This document shows positions 14,970-23,409 of a stretch of 64,000 nt of DNA, piece by piece. Numbering within the stretch: position 1 is the stretch's first letter; each line of letters starts with the position of its first letter. This DNA is from Methanotrichaceae archaeon (GTDB taxonomy: Archaea > Halobacteriota > Methanosarcinia > Methanotrichales > Methanotrichaceae). Below the pieces are notes generated by a model. That model saw nothing but the letters and a program-made list of their open reading frames with translations, ran no database searches and was not told the origin of the DNA. The stretch covers positions 1 to 64,000 of the forward strand of contig JABLXE010000006.1 of assembly GCA_013178225.1 (NCBI GenBank), written 5' to 3'. The translations under genes were made by a program, and so were the position numbers.

Positions 14970-15728
14970 TCAGACGCCCAGGTAGGCCATCATGGCCTGG
15001 TCTCTCTTGCCCGTGGCCATCAGGGGATGAATGGCGTTATCCTTGGCCTGGGTGAACTTGGGGTCTATCTCCAGCGCCTGGTTGTAGGCCTCCAGTGCCT
15101 CTGCATCCTTGCCTGCTGCCTCCAGGGCCAGCCCCTTGGCGTTGTAGGCGTACTTGTAAGCCGGGTCGATCTCCAGCACCTGGTCCATCAGGGCGATGGC
15201 CGAGGTGAGATCTCCGGTGGCGATCAGAGATAACCCCTTGCGGTAAAGCGCGTCCTTGTACAGCGGGTCAATGGCGATTGCGCTGTCGTATTTGGGTATG
15301 GATTCCGCGAACTTCCCCTGCAGCTGCAGGTAGTTCCCGTCGTTTAGCCAGTATCCCTTGTTCTGGGGGTTGAGATCGGTTAGCTTGCTCGCAGCCGCTT
15401 CCGCTCTGGGATAATCGGACTGGGCCGAATAAACGCTCATAAGCCCGCTCCAGGCCGGCTGGCTGCTGTTGTCCAGCTTGATGGCCTGGCCGTAAGCCTG
15501 CAGGGACTCGTTGTACTCCTTCAAAGCCCTCTGGGCATCGCCTTTGTGCACCCAGGCGTCCAGGTAGGTCGGGTCCTGGCTGATGGCCTTCTCGAAGTAA
15601 TCCAGGGCCTCAGTGTAGTTCTTCGTGGAGTAAAGCTTGCTTCCCTTCCAGTCCCAGTATTCGGTCTCCTCTGCCATGCAGACTGCGCAGAGCAAAAAGA
15701 AAACTAGAGCTATTCCAAATATCTTCAT
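14970..15728 (-). CDS. Exported TPR-repeat protein
   Basis: 252 residues: signal peptide MKIFGIALVFFLLCAVCMAE, then TPR units (YTEALDYFEKAISQDPTYLD, then AWVHKGDAQRALKEY, ..., EAYNQALEIDPKF). It shares layout and many positions with the TPR protein immediately downstream, so the pair arose by duplication. TPR proteins act as interaction platforms, here probably outside the membrane. It leads the TPR-TPR-HEAT operon. Confidence 0.87.
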   Translation of the reverse strand: MKIFGIALVFFLLCAVCMAEETEYWDWKGSKLYSTKNYTEALDYFEKAISQDPTYLDAWVHKGDAQRALKEYNESLQAYGQAIKLDNSSQPAWSGLMSVYSAQSDYPRAEAAASKLTDLNPQNKGYWLNDGNYLQLQGKFAESIPKYDSAIAIDPLYKDALYRKGLSLIATGDLTSAIALMDQVLEIDPAYKYAYNAKGLALEAAGKDAEALEAYNQALEIDPKFTQAKDNAIHPLMATGKRDQAMMAYLGV

Positions 15729-15838
15729 AATGATTCCTACCTATCTCCTTTAATGGTTTCAGGTTGCTTTGAGGATGATAGTTAAGCCTTGCGACTGAAG
15801 TTCTCCCCTGATCCTCGTTCCCGGCTGCGGTTTTGGGT

Positions 15839-17086
15839 TTATCTGTGGTCTCTTGACCTTCTCAGCCATTCGTACAGGCTTTCACTGTAGGTATCGGCCA
15901 TCCGCAGCAGCTTTTTCAGCCGGAAGGGGGGAGATGTCCGCCGGTTTCGGCTCAGGTCAACGTCCGCGGGATCGGTGATCATGCTAAAGAAATAGCGTGC
16001 TTTCTTCCAGGGAGACCGGTACAGCTTCATGTACAGGAGGCTTCTGTCTATCTGGCTGTACTTCCGGTCTTCGCTTTCCTCCCGTTCTGAGAACAGCCGT
16101 TTGGCGGCTTCTTTTCCGAAGTCGGAGATCGCCCGGTCCGCCCTGGCCCGCCCGGCCATCGGCTCCGGGACTTCTGTACCCAGCATATCCTGGGCCATCA
16201 CCAGCCCCAGCAGGAGCGCCCTCTCCTCATCAGTTCCCTGCGACCTTCTCCAGGCCTCCTCTTCCATCTCCGGGCCGATCATCCGGGCTGTGGCGGCCAC
16301 ATCGCAGATCCAGGACAGCCTCTCCCAGGTGTGCTTGGTGCCGTGCTGGCAGAGAAGCATCAGCATGTCGTCCGGTCGAACCGACCGAACCCTCCGGCCC
16401 AGGATCAAGACCGCCTCCGACCGCTCGATTATCCGGGAAGCGTCAGCATGCATGCGGTAATAGCTGGGGGCAATCGTCCAGTGAAGCTCGACCGTGATCC
16501 CGGTCCGGGCATTGAAGAGGTGGTGATGATGAGCGGTTTTCATCAGCCGTTGCCTCAGCGACCGGTCCAGCTGGTGGGAGCTTACGTAATCGGCGGCGTT
16601 CAGAACCTGCAGGGCGTCTTCGACCTCTTCGGGCTTTACCAGCAGGTCCAGGTCGGTGAACTGGCGGAGACCTAGGTCCCCATAGACGGTCTGGGCCAAG
16701 ACCGGCCCTTTCAGCGGCACGGCGCAAACGCCTGCTCCCTCCAGTGCCTCCAGGATCCGCAGCAGCTCTGCGGTCATCTTCATGTTCCGTCCGGCGTTCT
16801 GCAGGAACTGCCTCCGCCAAAGCGATAGCCGGTCCTCGGGCACCGCATCCGCGCAATTCCGGCTGACTGAATGGTAGAGAAGCGGCATTACTCCATGCCG
16901 GAGGGCGAGGCTTGATAGATTGTCCCAGTTGGGTCCTCTATTGAGAGCATCCTCCAGATCGGCTGGATCTGCTGTTCCCAGGAAGGTCTTGCAAGCCGAG
17001 AGGAGGATCTGAAAATCCTTCCCGGACCCGGGATCCAGCCTGATTTGGCCCGTCTCTGGCTGAAGTTCGACCTTGCGCGAAAACAT
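15839..17086 (-). CDS. Nucleotidyltransferase-fold protein (NTP_transf_5-like), copy 2
   Basis: 415 residues, a full-length paralogue of the gene at 1032-2309: PLKGPVLAQTVYGDLGLRQF then TDLDLL gives the nucleotidyltransferase Asp-x-Asp pair, followed by VELHWTIAPS and LCQHGTKHTWERLSWICD. It is more GC-rich than copy 1, consistent with older residence. In-frame sequence upstream (ALVQAAGALSSEEEDRICS) suggests the protein may once have started earlier. Substrate unknown. No operon partner is visible; a short relic lies just upstream at 17.2 kb. Confidence 0.82.
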   Translation of the reverse strand: MFSRKVELQPETGQIRLDPGSGKDFQILLSACKTFLGTADPADLEDALNRGPNWDNLSSLALRHGVMPLLYHSVSRNCADAVPEDRLSLWRRQFLQNAGRNMKMTAELLRILEALEGAGVCAVPLKGPVLAQTVYGDLGLRQFTDLDLLVKPEEVEDALQVLNAADYVSSHQLDRSLRQRLMKTAHHHHLFNARTGITVELHWTIAPSYYRMHADASRIIERSEAVLILGRRVRSVRPDDMLMLLCQHGTKHTWERLSWICDVAATARMIGPEMEEEAWRRSQGTDEERALLLGLVMAQDMLGTEVPEPMAGRARADRAISDFGKEAAKRLFSEREESEDRKYSQIDRSLLYMKLYRSPWKKARYFFSMITDPADVDLSRNRRTSPPFRLKKLLRMADTYSESLYEWLRRSRDHR

Positions 17087-17151
17087 GGAGCAGATCCTGT
17101 CCTCTTCTTCGGAGCTTAACGCTCCTGCCGCCTGGACCAGGGCGTTTTACA

Positions 17152-17270
17152 ATTAGAGCCTCCGCTGTATTTCCCGGCACCCTCTTATCATCTCTGGAGA
17201 GCTTATTGCTATCTCCCGCCTTGATAATCCCTCGGGCGTCAATTCAGATGCCGTTTCAGCAGAGGCTAAT
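17152..17270 (-). pseudogene. Unrecognised gene tail, related to a relic at 4.5 kb
   Basis: An open minus-strand stretch ends SAETASELTPEGLSRREIAI, SSPEMIRGCREIQRRL-stop without a start codon. Its DNA shares short blocks with 4466-4545. It looks like the 3' end of a lost gene; the family is not recognised. Confidence 0.35.
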
Positions 17271-17431
17271 AGGTTGTAATGTTTCTAGCTTTTAAGAATA
17301 TCCCTCAACCGGGATTATCCCATGAAATCAATTTTATAAATATTATGTGGTTGGCTTGCACCTGTCAGGGCTTACCATTCAAGTCCTGGTTTATATGGAG
17401 GTCGATGTCCTGGAGGCCCTGTCCCGCCGTT

Positions 17432-17788
17432 CTAGAGCAGCTCACGCAGTGCCCTCTCCGGGACGTTGAGCATTCGCACGGCGATGTCCACGAAGAGTTC
17501 CTCCTGCTGCATTCTGTCCATTCCGTACCCGTCGTCCATGGCCTGCCTCTCCATCTCCAGCACCATCAACCTGGTCTGCACAGCCGCTATCTTGTAATGC
17601 TTGCCCAGCTCCGCCAGCACGTTGAGAAAAAAGCCTATCTCTCGCGGCCGGTCTGACGACAGATTCTTGACCAGCCCGCATTCGGCACAGAACGGGTGAG
17701 GCTTGAGGCCGCGTGCCCGTCCCTGATAGTAGTAGGGCAGCCAGGCTTTTTCCGTGCTGCCGCAGCTCTTATGATCGCAGTCTGACAT
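17432..17788 (-). CDS. Small protein with C4-type metal site and helical C-terminus
   Basis: 118 residues. The N-terminal half has MSDCDHKSC and HPFCAECGLVKN, four cysteines in two pairs that could bind zinc. The C-terminal half is helical (YKIAAVQTRLMVLEMERQAM, then EELFVDIAVRMLNVPERAL). The ATG has a GGTGAGG ribosome site. A paralogue at 61447-61809 keeps the helical half but has lost most of the cysteines. I do not recognise a named function; a nucleic-acid-binding role is possible. Confidence 0.7.
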   Translation of the reverse strand: MSDCDHKSCGSTEKAWLPYYYQGRARGLKPHPFCAECGLVKNLSSDRPREIGFFLNVLAELGKHYKIAAVQTRLMVLEMERQAMDDGYGMDRMQQEELFVDIAVRMLNVPERALRELL

Positions 17789-18263
17789 GCTCGCTTCCTC
17801 ACCACTAAATCTTGAGGATGAAAACCGCTATCCAGGTAAAAAACTTTTTGCCTTTAATCATGGCAAAATTGTTTTATTTGCGCAATCAGAAATCAAATCC
17901 AATTTATAATATTTTCAATAAGGGCGGCTACTGGTTAATTTTATAACGATTGTTTGGACATTTTGCTTGGGCAAACCGGGGAACATATCACCGGAAAAAT
18001 AAGTAATGCTTCTTCTGCAGCACCGCGGGGGGCAGAAACGTTGCCGCTTTCTGCTGCGGCCTGGAGCCGCTCCCGGTGCCTGGCGGTTCTGTCTTTTCCC
18101 TCTCTGCGACCGGCGCGTCTGACCTTGGTTTCCTCCGTATCTTCGGAAGTCATGCGCGATCGCTCCACCGGGGGCCTGGAGGCGTTGGCGCAATTCATAT
18201 TCGGACAGTCTTTCGCACAGTTACCGCCCTGCCCTGCCTTTTCAACAAATTTAAATAGATAGG
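17789..18263. other. Mostly non-coding spacer with one doubtful small frame
   Basis: The AT-rich segment 17820-17950 has several TATA-like sites. A minus-strand frame at 17941-18198 (MNCANASRPPVERS...) is open and basic, with a Cys-rich in-frame upstream part (NCAKDCPNMNC), but there is no ribosome site or family match, so I do not call it a gene. Confidence 0.35.
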
Positions 18264-18299
18264 ATGAAGTATAAAATATTCGTTGGGAGGTTGAGATCC

Positions 18300-18470
18300 T
18301 TGGAAATTCTCATCTGGATAGGGATCATAGTACTGATTATAGCTTTGCTGCTGGGGTTTTCGGTGATGCGCGGCATGATAAGGATGTCGCTGAATTTGGC
18401 CAAATGGGTGATAATCGTGCTGGTGATCATAGGCGTTATATCCCTCATCTCGGGATGGCTGGGCTGGTGA
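18300..18470 (+). CDS. Small membrane protein with two transmembrane segments
   Basis: 56 residues from the TTG at 18300, which has GGGAGG at 18285-18290. The longer frame from ATG 18264 would place that strong site inside the gene, so I prefer TTG. Hydrophobic stretches ILIWIGIIVLIIALLLGF and WVIIVLVIIGVISLISGWLG are joined by a basic loop (RGMIRMSLNLAK). A perfect GC hairpin with a T run follows at 18551. Function unknown. Confidence 0.6.
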   Translation: MEILIWIGIIVLIIALLLGFSVMRGMIRMSLNLAKWVIIVLVIIGVISLISGWLGW

Positions 18471-18550
18471 TTCAAGCCCGGACGGTCATCATTTCCACTA
18501 CCGGTCCTTTGGGCGCGGTCATTCCCGATCCTGGCGGGCAAGATTTAACT

Positions 18551-18570
18551 AAAAAGGGGGCCCCTCTTTT
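18551..18570 (+). terminator. Hairpin terminator after the small membrane protein gene
   Basis: AAAAAGGGGG followed directly by CCCCTCTTTT: an inverted repeat ending in T4. It lies 80 bp after the 18300-18470 gene and just before the ribosome site of the next one, so it may also shape that gene's leader. Confidence 0.55.
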
Positions 18571-18584
18571 CAGGGGTGATCTTG

Positions 18585-18995
18585 ATGAGAAAGGCTTGTG
18601 CTATGCTGTTCCTTTTTAGTATGTTGACCACGACTTCTGCGGACTGGCTGGAGGGAGGCTACGTCGGCTCTCCGAACTATGCCGAGATCCGGCCCTACTT
18701 CACCGATCCCATATTCTACATCCGGGTTCCGGCCTCCACGGGCACTGCAGCCGGAGGCAGCTCTTTTTATCGTGAGCCCATTTACCTCGGAAAATACGCA
18801 GCCTCCAGTGCTGCCACCGGCACCGGAAACATCAGCGTTTATCCTGATAACGCCTGGCAGTCTGAGTTCCGCAATCGATCTTTAGCCATGATGGAGTGGG
18901 ACGCCTTCTCAAAGAACTGGACCAGCACCATGAACTACGCCAGCACCAGGTCCTCCCTCAGGGTGCAGGACGGGGGGACCTGGAGGAGCATCTGA
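18585..18995 (+). CDS. Small secreted protein of unknown function
   Basis: 136 residues: signal peptide MRKACAMLFLFSMLTTTSAD, then a Tyr/Ser/Thr-rich mature part (YRVP-like segments, GGSSFYREPIYLGKYAASS) without cysteines after the signal. It has several possible N-glycosylation sites (NWTS, NISV, NRS). ATG 18585 follows GGGGTGATCTTG, a good ribosome site; the ATG nine bases upstream overlaps it. No family recognised. It stands before the phosphoesterase gene, 77 bp away. Confidence 0.6.
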   Translation: MRKACAMLFLFSMLTTTSADWLEGGYVGSPNYAEIRPYFTDPIFYIRVPASTGTAAGGSSFYREPIYLGKYAASSAATGTGNISVYPDNAWQSEFRNRSLAMMEWDAFSKNWTSTMNYASTRSSLRVQDGGTWRSI

Positions 18996-19072
18996 GCTTT
19001 CCAGTCTTGCGAGCCGGCCCGCAAGGCGGCGGCCGGATTCGAATATTTTTCCCGGTGATCGGGTGATAAAAT

Positions 19073-20518
19073 TTGAGAAAATGCGAGCATCTGACCGTTC
19101 TGCAGACCAACGATACTCACGCCTATTTTGAATCCCATCCCGAGCTCTTCTGGTCTGGAGGGCACCCCGAGTTCAGGGCTGCCGGAGGCTATGCCAGGAT
19201 CGCCTCCCTGATCAACCAGGCCCGGGAAGAGCAACCAGGCCGGGTCCTGGCGCTCGACTGCGGGGATGCAATTCACGGAACCTATGCCGCTGTTAAGACC
19301 CGGGGGGAAGCGGTGGTCCGGATTCTGAACCTCCTGGGGCTCGATGCCATGACCGGCCACTGGGAGTTCGCCTATGGCCCTTCCCATCTCCAGAGCCTGG
19401 TCCGGGAGATGGACCATCCCTTCCTGGCCGCCAACTGCTACCACTTTAAAAGCGGCGAGCCGGCCTTTCCTTCCTTCACCATCCGGGAGGCCGGAGGCAT
19501 GCAGATTGGAATTGTGGGAATCGCTGCCACCATCGTGGACAAGGTCATGCCCGGGTCCTTCAGCCGAAACCTCAGGTTCACCCTGGGACGGGAAGAGCTT
19601 GAAAAGGCGGTTGATACGCTTCGCGGGAAGGAACGGGTGGACCTGGTGGTGGTCATATCCCACCTCGGCTTTCCCCAGGACTACCGGATGGCCTCCGAGG
19701 TGAAGGGGATCGACCTGATCTTGAGCGCTCACACCCACAATCGAATCTATAGCCCTGTTTCCGTTAACGGGACCATCATCGTCCAGTCCGGCTGCCACGG
19801 CTCTTTCCTGGGAAGGCTGGACCTGGAGGTCGAAAACGGGAAGGTGAAGGAATTCCGCCACCGGCTGATAACCGTTGATACGTCAATAGAGGCTGATCCG
19901 GAGGTCGAGGAGGCCGTAGCCAGGACCCTGGACCCCTGCCGGGAAGGGCTGGGGGAGACCCTGGGGAAGACGGCTACCGACCTTCACCGCTACACGGTGC
20001 TGGAGTCGACCATGGACAACTTCCTCTTGCAGGGAATCATCGATGCGACCGGTGACGAAATCGCCTTCTCCAACGGCTGGCGCTATGGAGCACCGGTTCC
20101 ATCCGGCCCGGTGGTCTTGAACGACCTCTACAACATGATACCCATGAACCCTCTGATCTCAACGGTGACTCTCCTGGGAAGAGAGATCTGGGCCATGATG
20201 GAGGAGAACCTGGAGCTCACCTTCTCAGCCGAGGCCTACCGGCAGATGGGAGGATACGTTAAGCGCTGCCTGGGACTGTACGTCTACTTCAAGCTGGAGA
20301 ACCCGCCGGGCCAGCGCATCCAGGAGATGTTCGTGGGAGGAAAGCGCCTGGAGCCCCGGAAAGAGTACCGGGCCGCCTTCGTGACCAGCCAGGGCGTGCC
20401 GGAAAAGTACGGGAGATCCAGGGAGGAGCTGGAGATCAGGGCCGTCGATGCCCTCAGAAGCTATCTGGCCAGGGGCCCGGTTCGCTCCGGCCTCAGGGGC
20501 ACCGTGACCGCCGTTTGA
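19073..20518 (+). CDS. 5'-nucleotidase/SoxB-like metallophosphoesterase
   Basis: 481 residues in two domains. The N-terminal metallophosphoesterase carries the dimetal ligands: QTNDTHAYF (near 10), ALDCGDAIHG (62), AANCYH (125), SHLGF (200) and SAHTHNRIYS (222). The C-terminal 5_nucleotid_C domain has SNGWRYGAPVPSGPV and LNDLYNMIPMNPL. Enzymes of this type hydrolyse nucleotides or related esters and are usually exported, but there is no signal peptide, so it is probably cytosolic. The start is TTG 19073, behind GGTGATAAAATT. The closest overall look is to SoxB/YcdB-type rather than classical UshA. Confidence 0.82.
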   Translation: MRKCEHLTVLQTNDTHAYFESHPELFWSGGHPEFRAAGGYARIASLINQAREEQPGRVLALDCGDAIHGTYAAVKTRGEAVVRILNLLGLDAMTGHWEFAYGPSHLQSLVREMDHPFLAANCYHFKSGEPAFPSFTIREAGGMQIGIVGIAATIVDKVMPGSFSRNLRFTLGREELEKAVDTLRGKERVDLVVVISHLGFPQDYRMASEVKGIDLILSAHTHNRIYSPVSVNGTIIVQSGCHGSFLGRLDLEVENGKVKEFRHRLITVDTSIEADPEVEEAVARTLDPCREGLGETLGKTATDLHRYTVLESTMDNFLLQGIIDATGDEIAFSNGWRYGAPVPSGPVVLNDLYNMIPMNPLISTVTLLGREIWAMMEENLELTFSAEAYRQMGGYVKRCLGLYVYFKLENPPGQRIQEMFVGGKRLEPRKEYRAAFVTSQGVPEKYGRSREELEIRAVDALRSYLARGPVRSGLRGTVTAV

Positions 20519-20611
20519 GCCTCCGGAAGGAAACGTTCCTCAGGCCCGGATTCCCTGTTGCCAGGTAGATTTATCCGCAGTGCCCGCGTATAGGCCCGCT
20601 CTGTACCAGTC

Positions 20612-21406
20612 ATGACCGATCCTTTCGTCAGCTCCGAGGTGGACCGGACCAAATCCCGGTGGGTGGCCAGGGCCTTCCGGGAGTTCGGCCCTCGGAAATC
20701 AACGCTGCGGGCCTTCTTCTACTTCTGTCTGCAGCGATCAGAGCCGGACTACCCCATCTGCGGCGGATTTGTGGGCGAGATCCGGGCGACCAGATCCTAT
20801 CACCAGAGCGATGGCCAGAAGCTGGCCAAATGGGCCGGCAAGGCCCAGGCACTGGGCTTCCTGCCCCAGGACGCCTTTCTCCAGGAAGAGCCGGGAGAGC
20901 ATATCTTCTGCCCGCAGGGATACGGCAGCCGCACTCCGCAGCTGGAGCTGTGGACCCACAAATCGGCCTTCAATTCCCTTCTCCAGCCGGTGTGCGCCAG
21001 ACACCGGGCGGCGCTGGTCTCATCCGGCCAGGTCTCGCCGCGGCTGCAGCAGGAGTTGGTCAGACGCGCCGTCCGGCCGACAACCGTCCTGGCCCTCACG
21101 GACCTCTCCTGCGAGGGGTTTTGCTGGTATCAAGACCTGGTCCGTTCAGCCGGCCAGGCCGGGATCGCACCGGCGGTGGAGGTCGTGTCTGCCGGGATCA
21201 CTCCCCAGCAGGCCCTGGACCTGAACCTGCCTCAGGTCTCGCAGATGAAGGGCCCTCGGGATATTCAGAGAGAGTACAGGAGGCACCTCAAGCCTCAGGG
21301 CCTGGAAGACCGCCGGATGGTCGAGCTGGATGCTCTGGAGGTCTTGTATCCCGGAGGGCTGGCGGCGTTTGCCGACCGCATCTTGAGCAGCCGTAGCTCC
21401 CGCTAG
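20612..21406 (+). CDS. Toprim-like protein related to Spo11/Topo VI-A-type proteins, altered catalytic sites
   Basis: 264 residues. The layout follows stand-alone Topo VI-A/Spo11-like Toprim proteins known mostly from phages: a winged-helix-like start (KSTLRAFFYFCLQRSEPDYP, KWAGKAQALGFLP), a strand with ELWTHKSAF where the family has E-V-W-x-E-K-x-A-L, then LALTDLSCEGFCW where D-F-D-P-S-G is usual, and ITPQQALDLNLPQ...KG...VELDALEVLYPGGLA, matching ALTxEQ...LPP...K...ELDAL. The catalytic Glu position reads His and the DxDPSG motif is degenerate, so cleavage or ligation activity is doubtful. This is inference by eye. It stands alone between the phosphoesterase and the converging ABC operon. 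Confidence 0.6.
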   Translation: MTDPFVSSEVDRTKSRWVARAFREFGPRKSTLRAFFYFCLQRSEPDYPICGGFVGEIRATRSYHQSDGQKLAKWAGKAQALGFLPQDAFLQEEPGEHIFCPQGYGSRTPQLELWTHKSAFNSLLQPVCARHRAALVSSGQVSPRLQQELVRRAVRPTTVLALTDLSCEGFCWYQDLVRSAGQAGIAPAVEVVSAGITPQQALDLNLPQVSQMKGPRDIQREYRRHLKPQGLEDRRMVELDALEVLYPGGLAAFADRILSSRSSR

Positions 21407-21426
21407 GAAGCGGAACCGGCAATTCC

Positions 21427-22491
21427 CTAGTCCACCTCTCTTCTCAGCATCAGCGTGGCCGCCGCGAAGAATACTAGGAAGAATATTCCCAGGGCCAGCA
21501 GGTCGGGAAAGAGGATATCGGGGATCGATGCTCCCTTCAGCATCACTGCCCGCAGGGCATCGCTGGCGTAGGTCAGGGGCAGCAGGTAGGAGATCGGGCG
21601 GATGAACTCGGGGATGGACTGCAGCGGCCACCAGACCCCGCACAGCACGATCTGCGGGGTGATGATCAGGGGGATGAACTGCACCACCTGAAACTCGCTG
21701 CGGGCGAAGTTGGAGAAGAACGATCCCAGCACCAGGGCTCCGGCACCCAGCAGAAGGACCACTGCCAGGGCTGTAAGCGGGCTTCCGCGCATGGGAACTC
21801 CGAATCCGTGTGTCACCACCAGGAGGGTGGTCGCCGACTGCAGCAGGGTGAAAAATGAGAATCCCAGAACGTAGCCCGAGACTATCTCCACCCGGGAAAG
21901 CGGCGAGACCATGAACTTTTCCAGCGTCCCTTGCGATCTCTCCCGCACGAAGGAGATGGCGGCGTTGATGAAGGTGAAGAAGAAGACCACCAGACCAAGG
22001 ATTGCCGGGCCGACGGTGTCCATCATCTCCAGGTCGTAGCCGAAGATGTAGCGGGTGACTATCAAGTTCCCCTGGTCCTTTTCCCGGCTCGCGGCCTCCT
22101 GCTGTGCTCCGGCCTCAGCTCTGGCCAGGATGGCACCTGAGATCTGCAGGCTGGTAGCATCCAGGAGCACCCTCACCTCTCCCGGCTTCATCACCACCGC
22201 TCCGTTCAGCCGGCCATCGGAGATCAGCAGCTCCGCATCGGACTCTGATCCCAGGTAGACGATCTCGAAGTCCTTTATCCCCTCTAGATAGGACCTCAGG
22301 AGGTCGTGCCCTCCACCGTCCACCATTCCCAGGGTGACCCCGCTCATCTCCCCGGAGAGGGCATAGCCGAAGAGGGTCATGAGGACGATGGGAGCGAAGG
22401 TGATGAGGCCAATGGTCCTCCGGTCTCTCTTCAGCTGGCGGATCACCCGCAGGGCCACCACGCCGGTTCTTCGTACGTTCAGTGCAATCAC
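21427..22491 (-). CDS. ABC-2 type exporter permease
   Basis: 354 residues with the ABC-2 permease layout: an N-terminal TM helix (IGLITFAPIVLMTLFGYALS), a long extracytoplasmic loop of about 130 residues, then five TM segments (AILGLVVFFFTFINAAISFV, GFSFFTLLQSATTLLVV, ALAVVLLLGAGALVLGSFF, FLVFFAAATLM) with FVRERSQGTLEKFMVSPLSR, the signature of DrrB/YhhJ-type exporters. It overlaps the ATPase gene by 4 bp. It forms an exporter with that ATPase; the cargo is unknown. Confidence 0.9.
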   Translation of the reverse strand: MIALNVRRTGVVALRVIRQLKRDRRTIGLITFAPIVLMTLFGYALSGEMSGVTLGMVDGGGHDLLRSYLEGIKDFEIVYLGSESDAELLISDGRLNGAVVMKPGEVRVLLDATSLQISGAILARAEAGAQQEAASREKDQGNLIVTRYIFGYDLEMMDTVGPAILGLVVFFFTFINAAISFVRERSQGTLEKFMVSPLSRVEIVSGYVLGFSFFTLLQSATTLLVVTHGFGVPMRGSPLTALAVVLLLGAGALVLGSFFSNFARSEFQVVQFIPLIITPQIVLCGVWWPLQSIPEFIRPISYLLPLTYASDALRAVMLKGASIPDILFPDLLALGIFFLVFFAAATLMLRREVD

Positions 22492-23402
22492 GCCCCCTCC
22501 GAGAGCTTCAGGAAGGCCTCTTCCAGCGTGGGCTCTTTCAGCCTCATGTCCAGGGGCGACACCGCATCCAGAACGTCCTTGATCTGGTCGTGGCTCTCCA
22601 GGCGAATCCGTGCGGCTGCGCCCTTGGCCATATCGACCTCATAGCCCCGGGCCCGCAGGAGAGAAGCGTCCTTTTTCGGGTCCCTCAGCCACAGCTGCAG
22701 ATAGGGCTTGAGACCGGCATGCCGCTTGATCTCCTCCGGGCTTCCCGCCGCAGTCATCCTCCCGGCCCTCATGTAGCCCACGATCCGGCACTTCTCGGCT
22801 TCGTCCATGAGGTGAGTGGTGATGATCACCGTCTTTCCCTCTGAAGTTAAGCGCTCGAAGTAATCCCAGAAGGTCTGGCGTAGTCTGGGATCGACACCCA
22901 CTGTGGGCTCGTCGAGCAGCAGAAGCTCGGGCTCGTGAATCAGCGTGCAGGCCAGGGAGAGACGCTGGTACATTCCGCCGCTGAGAGTCCCGGCCAGCCG
23001 CTGGCGGTGCTCGGCCAGGTTGACCATCTCCAGGAGTTCCGAGATCCTGCGCTCCCGCTCCTGCTTATCTATGCCGTAGAGGCCGGCGAAGAACTCCAGG
23101 TTCTCCTGCAGCGTTAAATCGGGATAAAGGGCTTTATGCTGGGTCATGTAGCCGATCCGGGAGTAGATCTCCTGGACGCGGGAGACCGGCCGGGAGAGGA
23201 CGTTCAGTTCTCCTTTGTCCAGCTTCAGCAGGCCGACAATGGCCCGGATGAAGGTGGTCTTTCCCGAGCCGTTGGGGCCGACCAGGCCGTAGGTTGCCCC
23301 TCGGGGAATGTCCACGGTGAGCTGGTCCAGGGCCCGCAGCCGCCCGAAGTCCTTGACCAGGCCGCGGGCGGACACCACCGGATCCCGTCCTCTGGAGGCC
23401 AT
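22488..23402 (-). CDS. ABC exporter ATP-binding protein
   Basis: 304 residues: Walker A GPNGSGKTT at about residue 40, Q-loop MTQHKALYPDLTL, signature LSGGMYQRLSL, Walker B LLLLDEPTVGVD, switch His in IITTHLMDEAEKC. The C-terminal extension of about 80 residues is typical of DrrA/CcmA-type subunits. It is placed 7 bp after the CARDB-like protein gene and coupled to the permease, so all three are probably one transport unit. Confidence 0.92.
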   Translation of the reverse strand: MASRGRDPVVSARGLVKDFGRLRALDQLTVDIPRGATYGLVGPNGSGKTTFIRAIVGLLKLDKGELNVLSRPVSRVQEIYSRIGYMTQHKALYPDLTLQENLEFFAGLYGIDKQERERRISELLEMVNLAEHRQRLAGTLSGGMYQRLSLACTLIHEPELLLLDEPTVGVDPRLRQTFWDYFERLTSEGKTVIITTHLMDEAEKCRIVGYMRAGRMTAAGSPEEIKRHAGLKPYLQLWLRDPKKDASLLRARGYEVDMAKGAAARIRLESHDQIKDVLDAVSPLDMRLKEPTLEEAFLKLSEGA

Positions 23403-23409
23403 GTAGCTA

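Noticed and set aside
17941-18198. Basic 85-codon minus-strand frame with nearby cysteines
   Set aside because: Two overlapping frames are equally open, there is no ribosome site, and the composition is that of GC-rich antisense frames.
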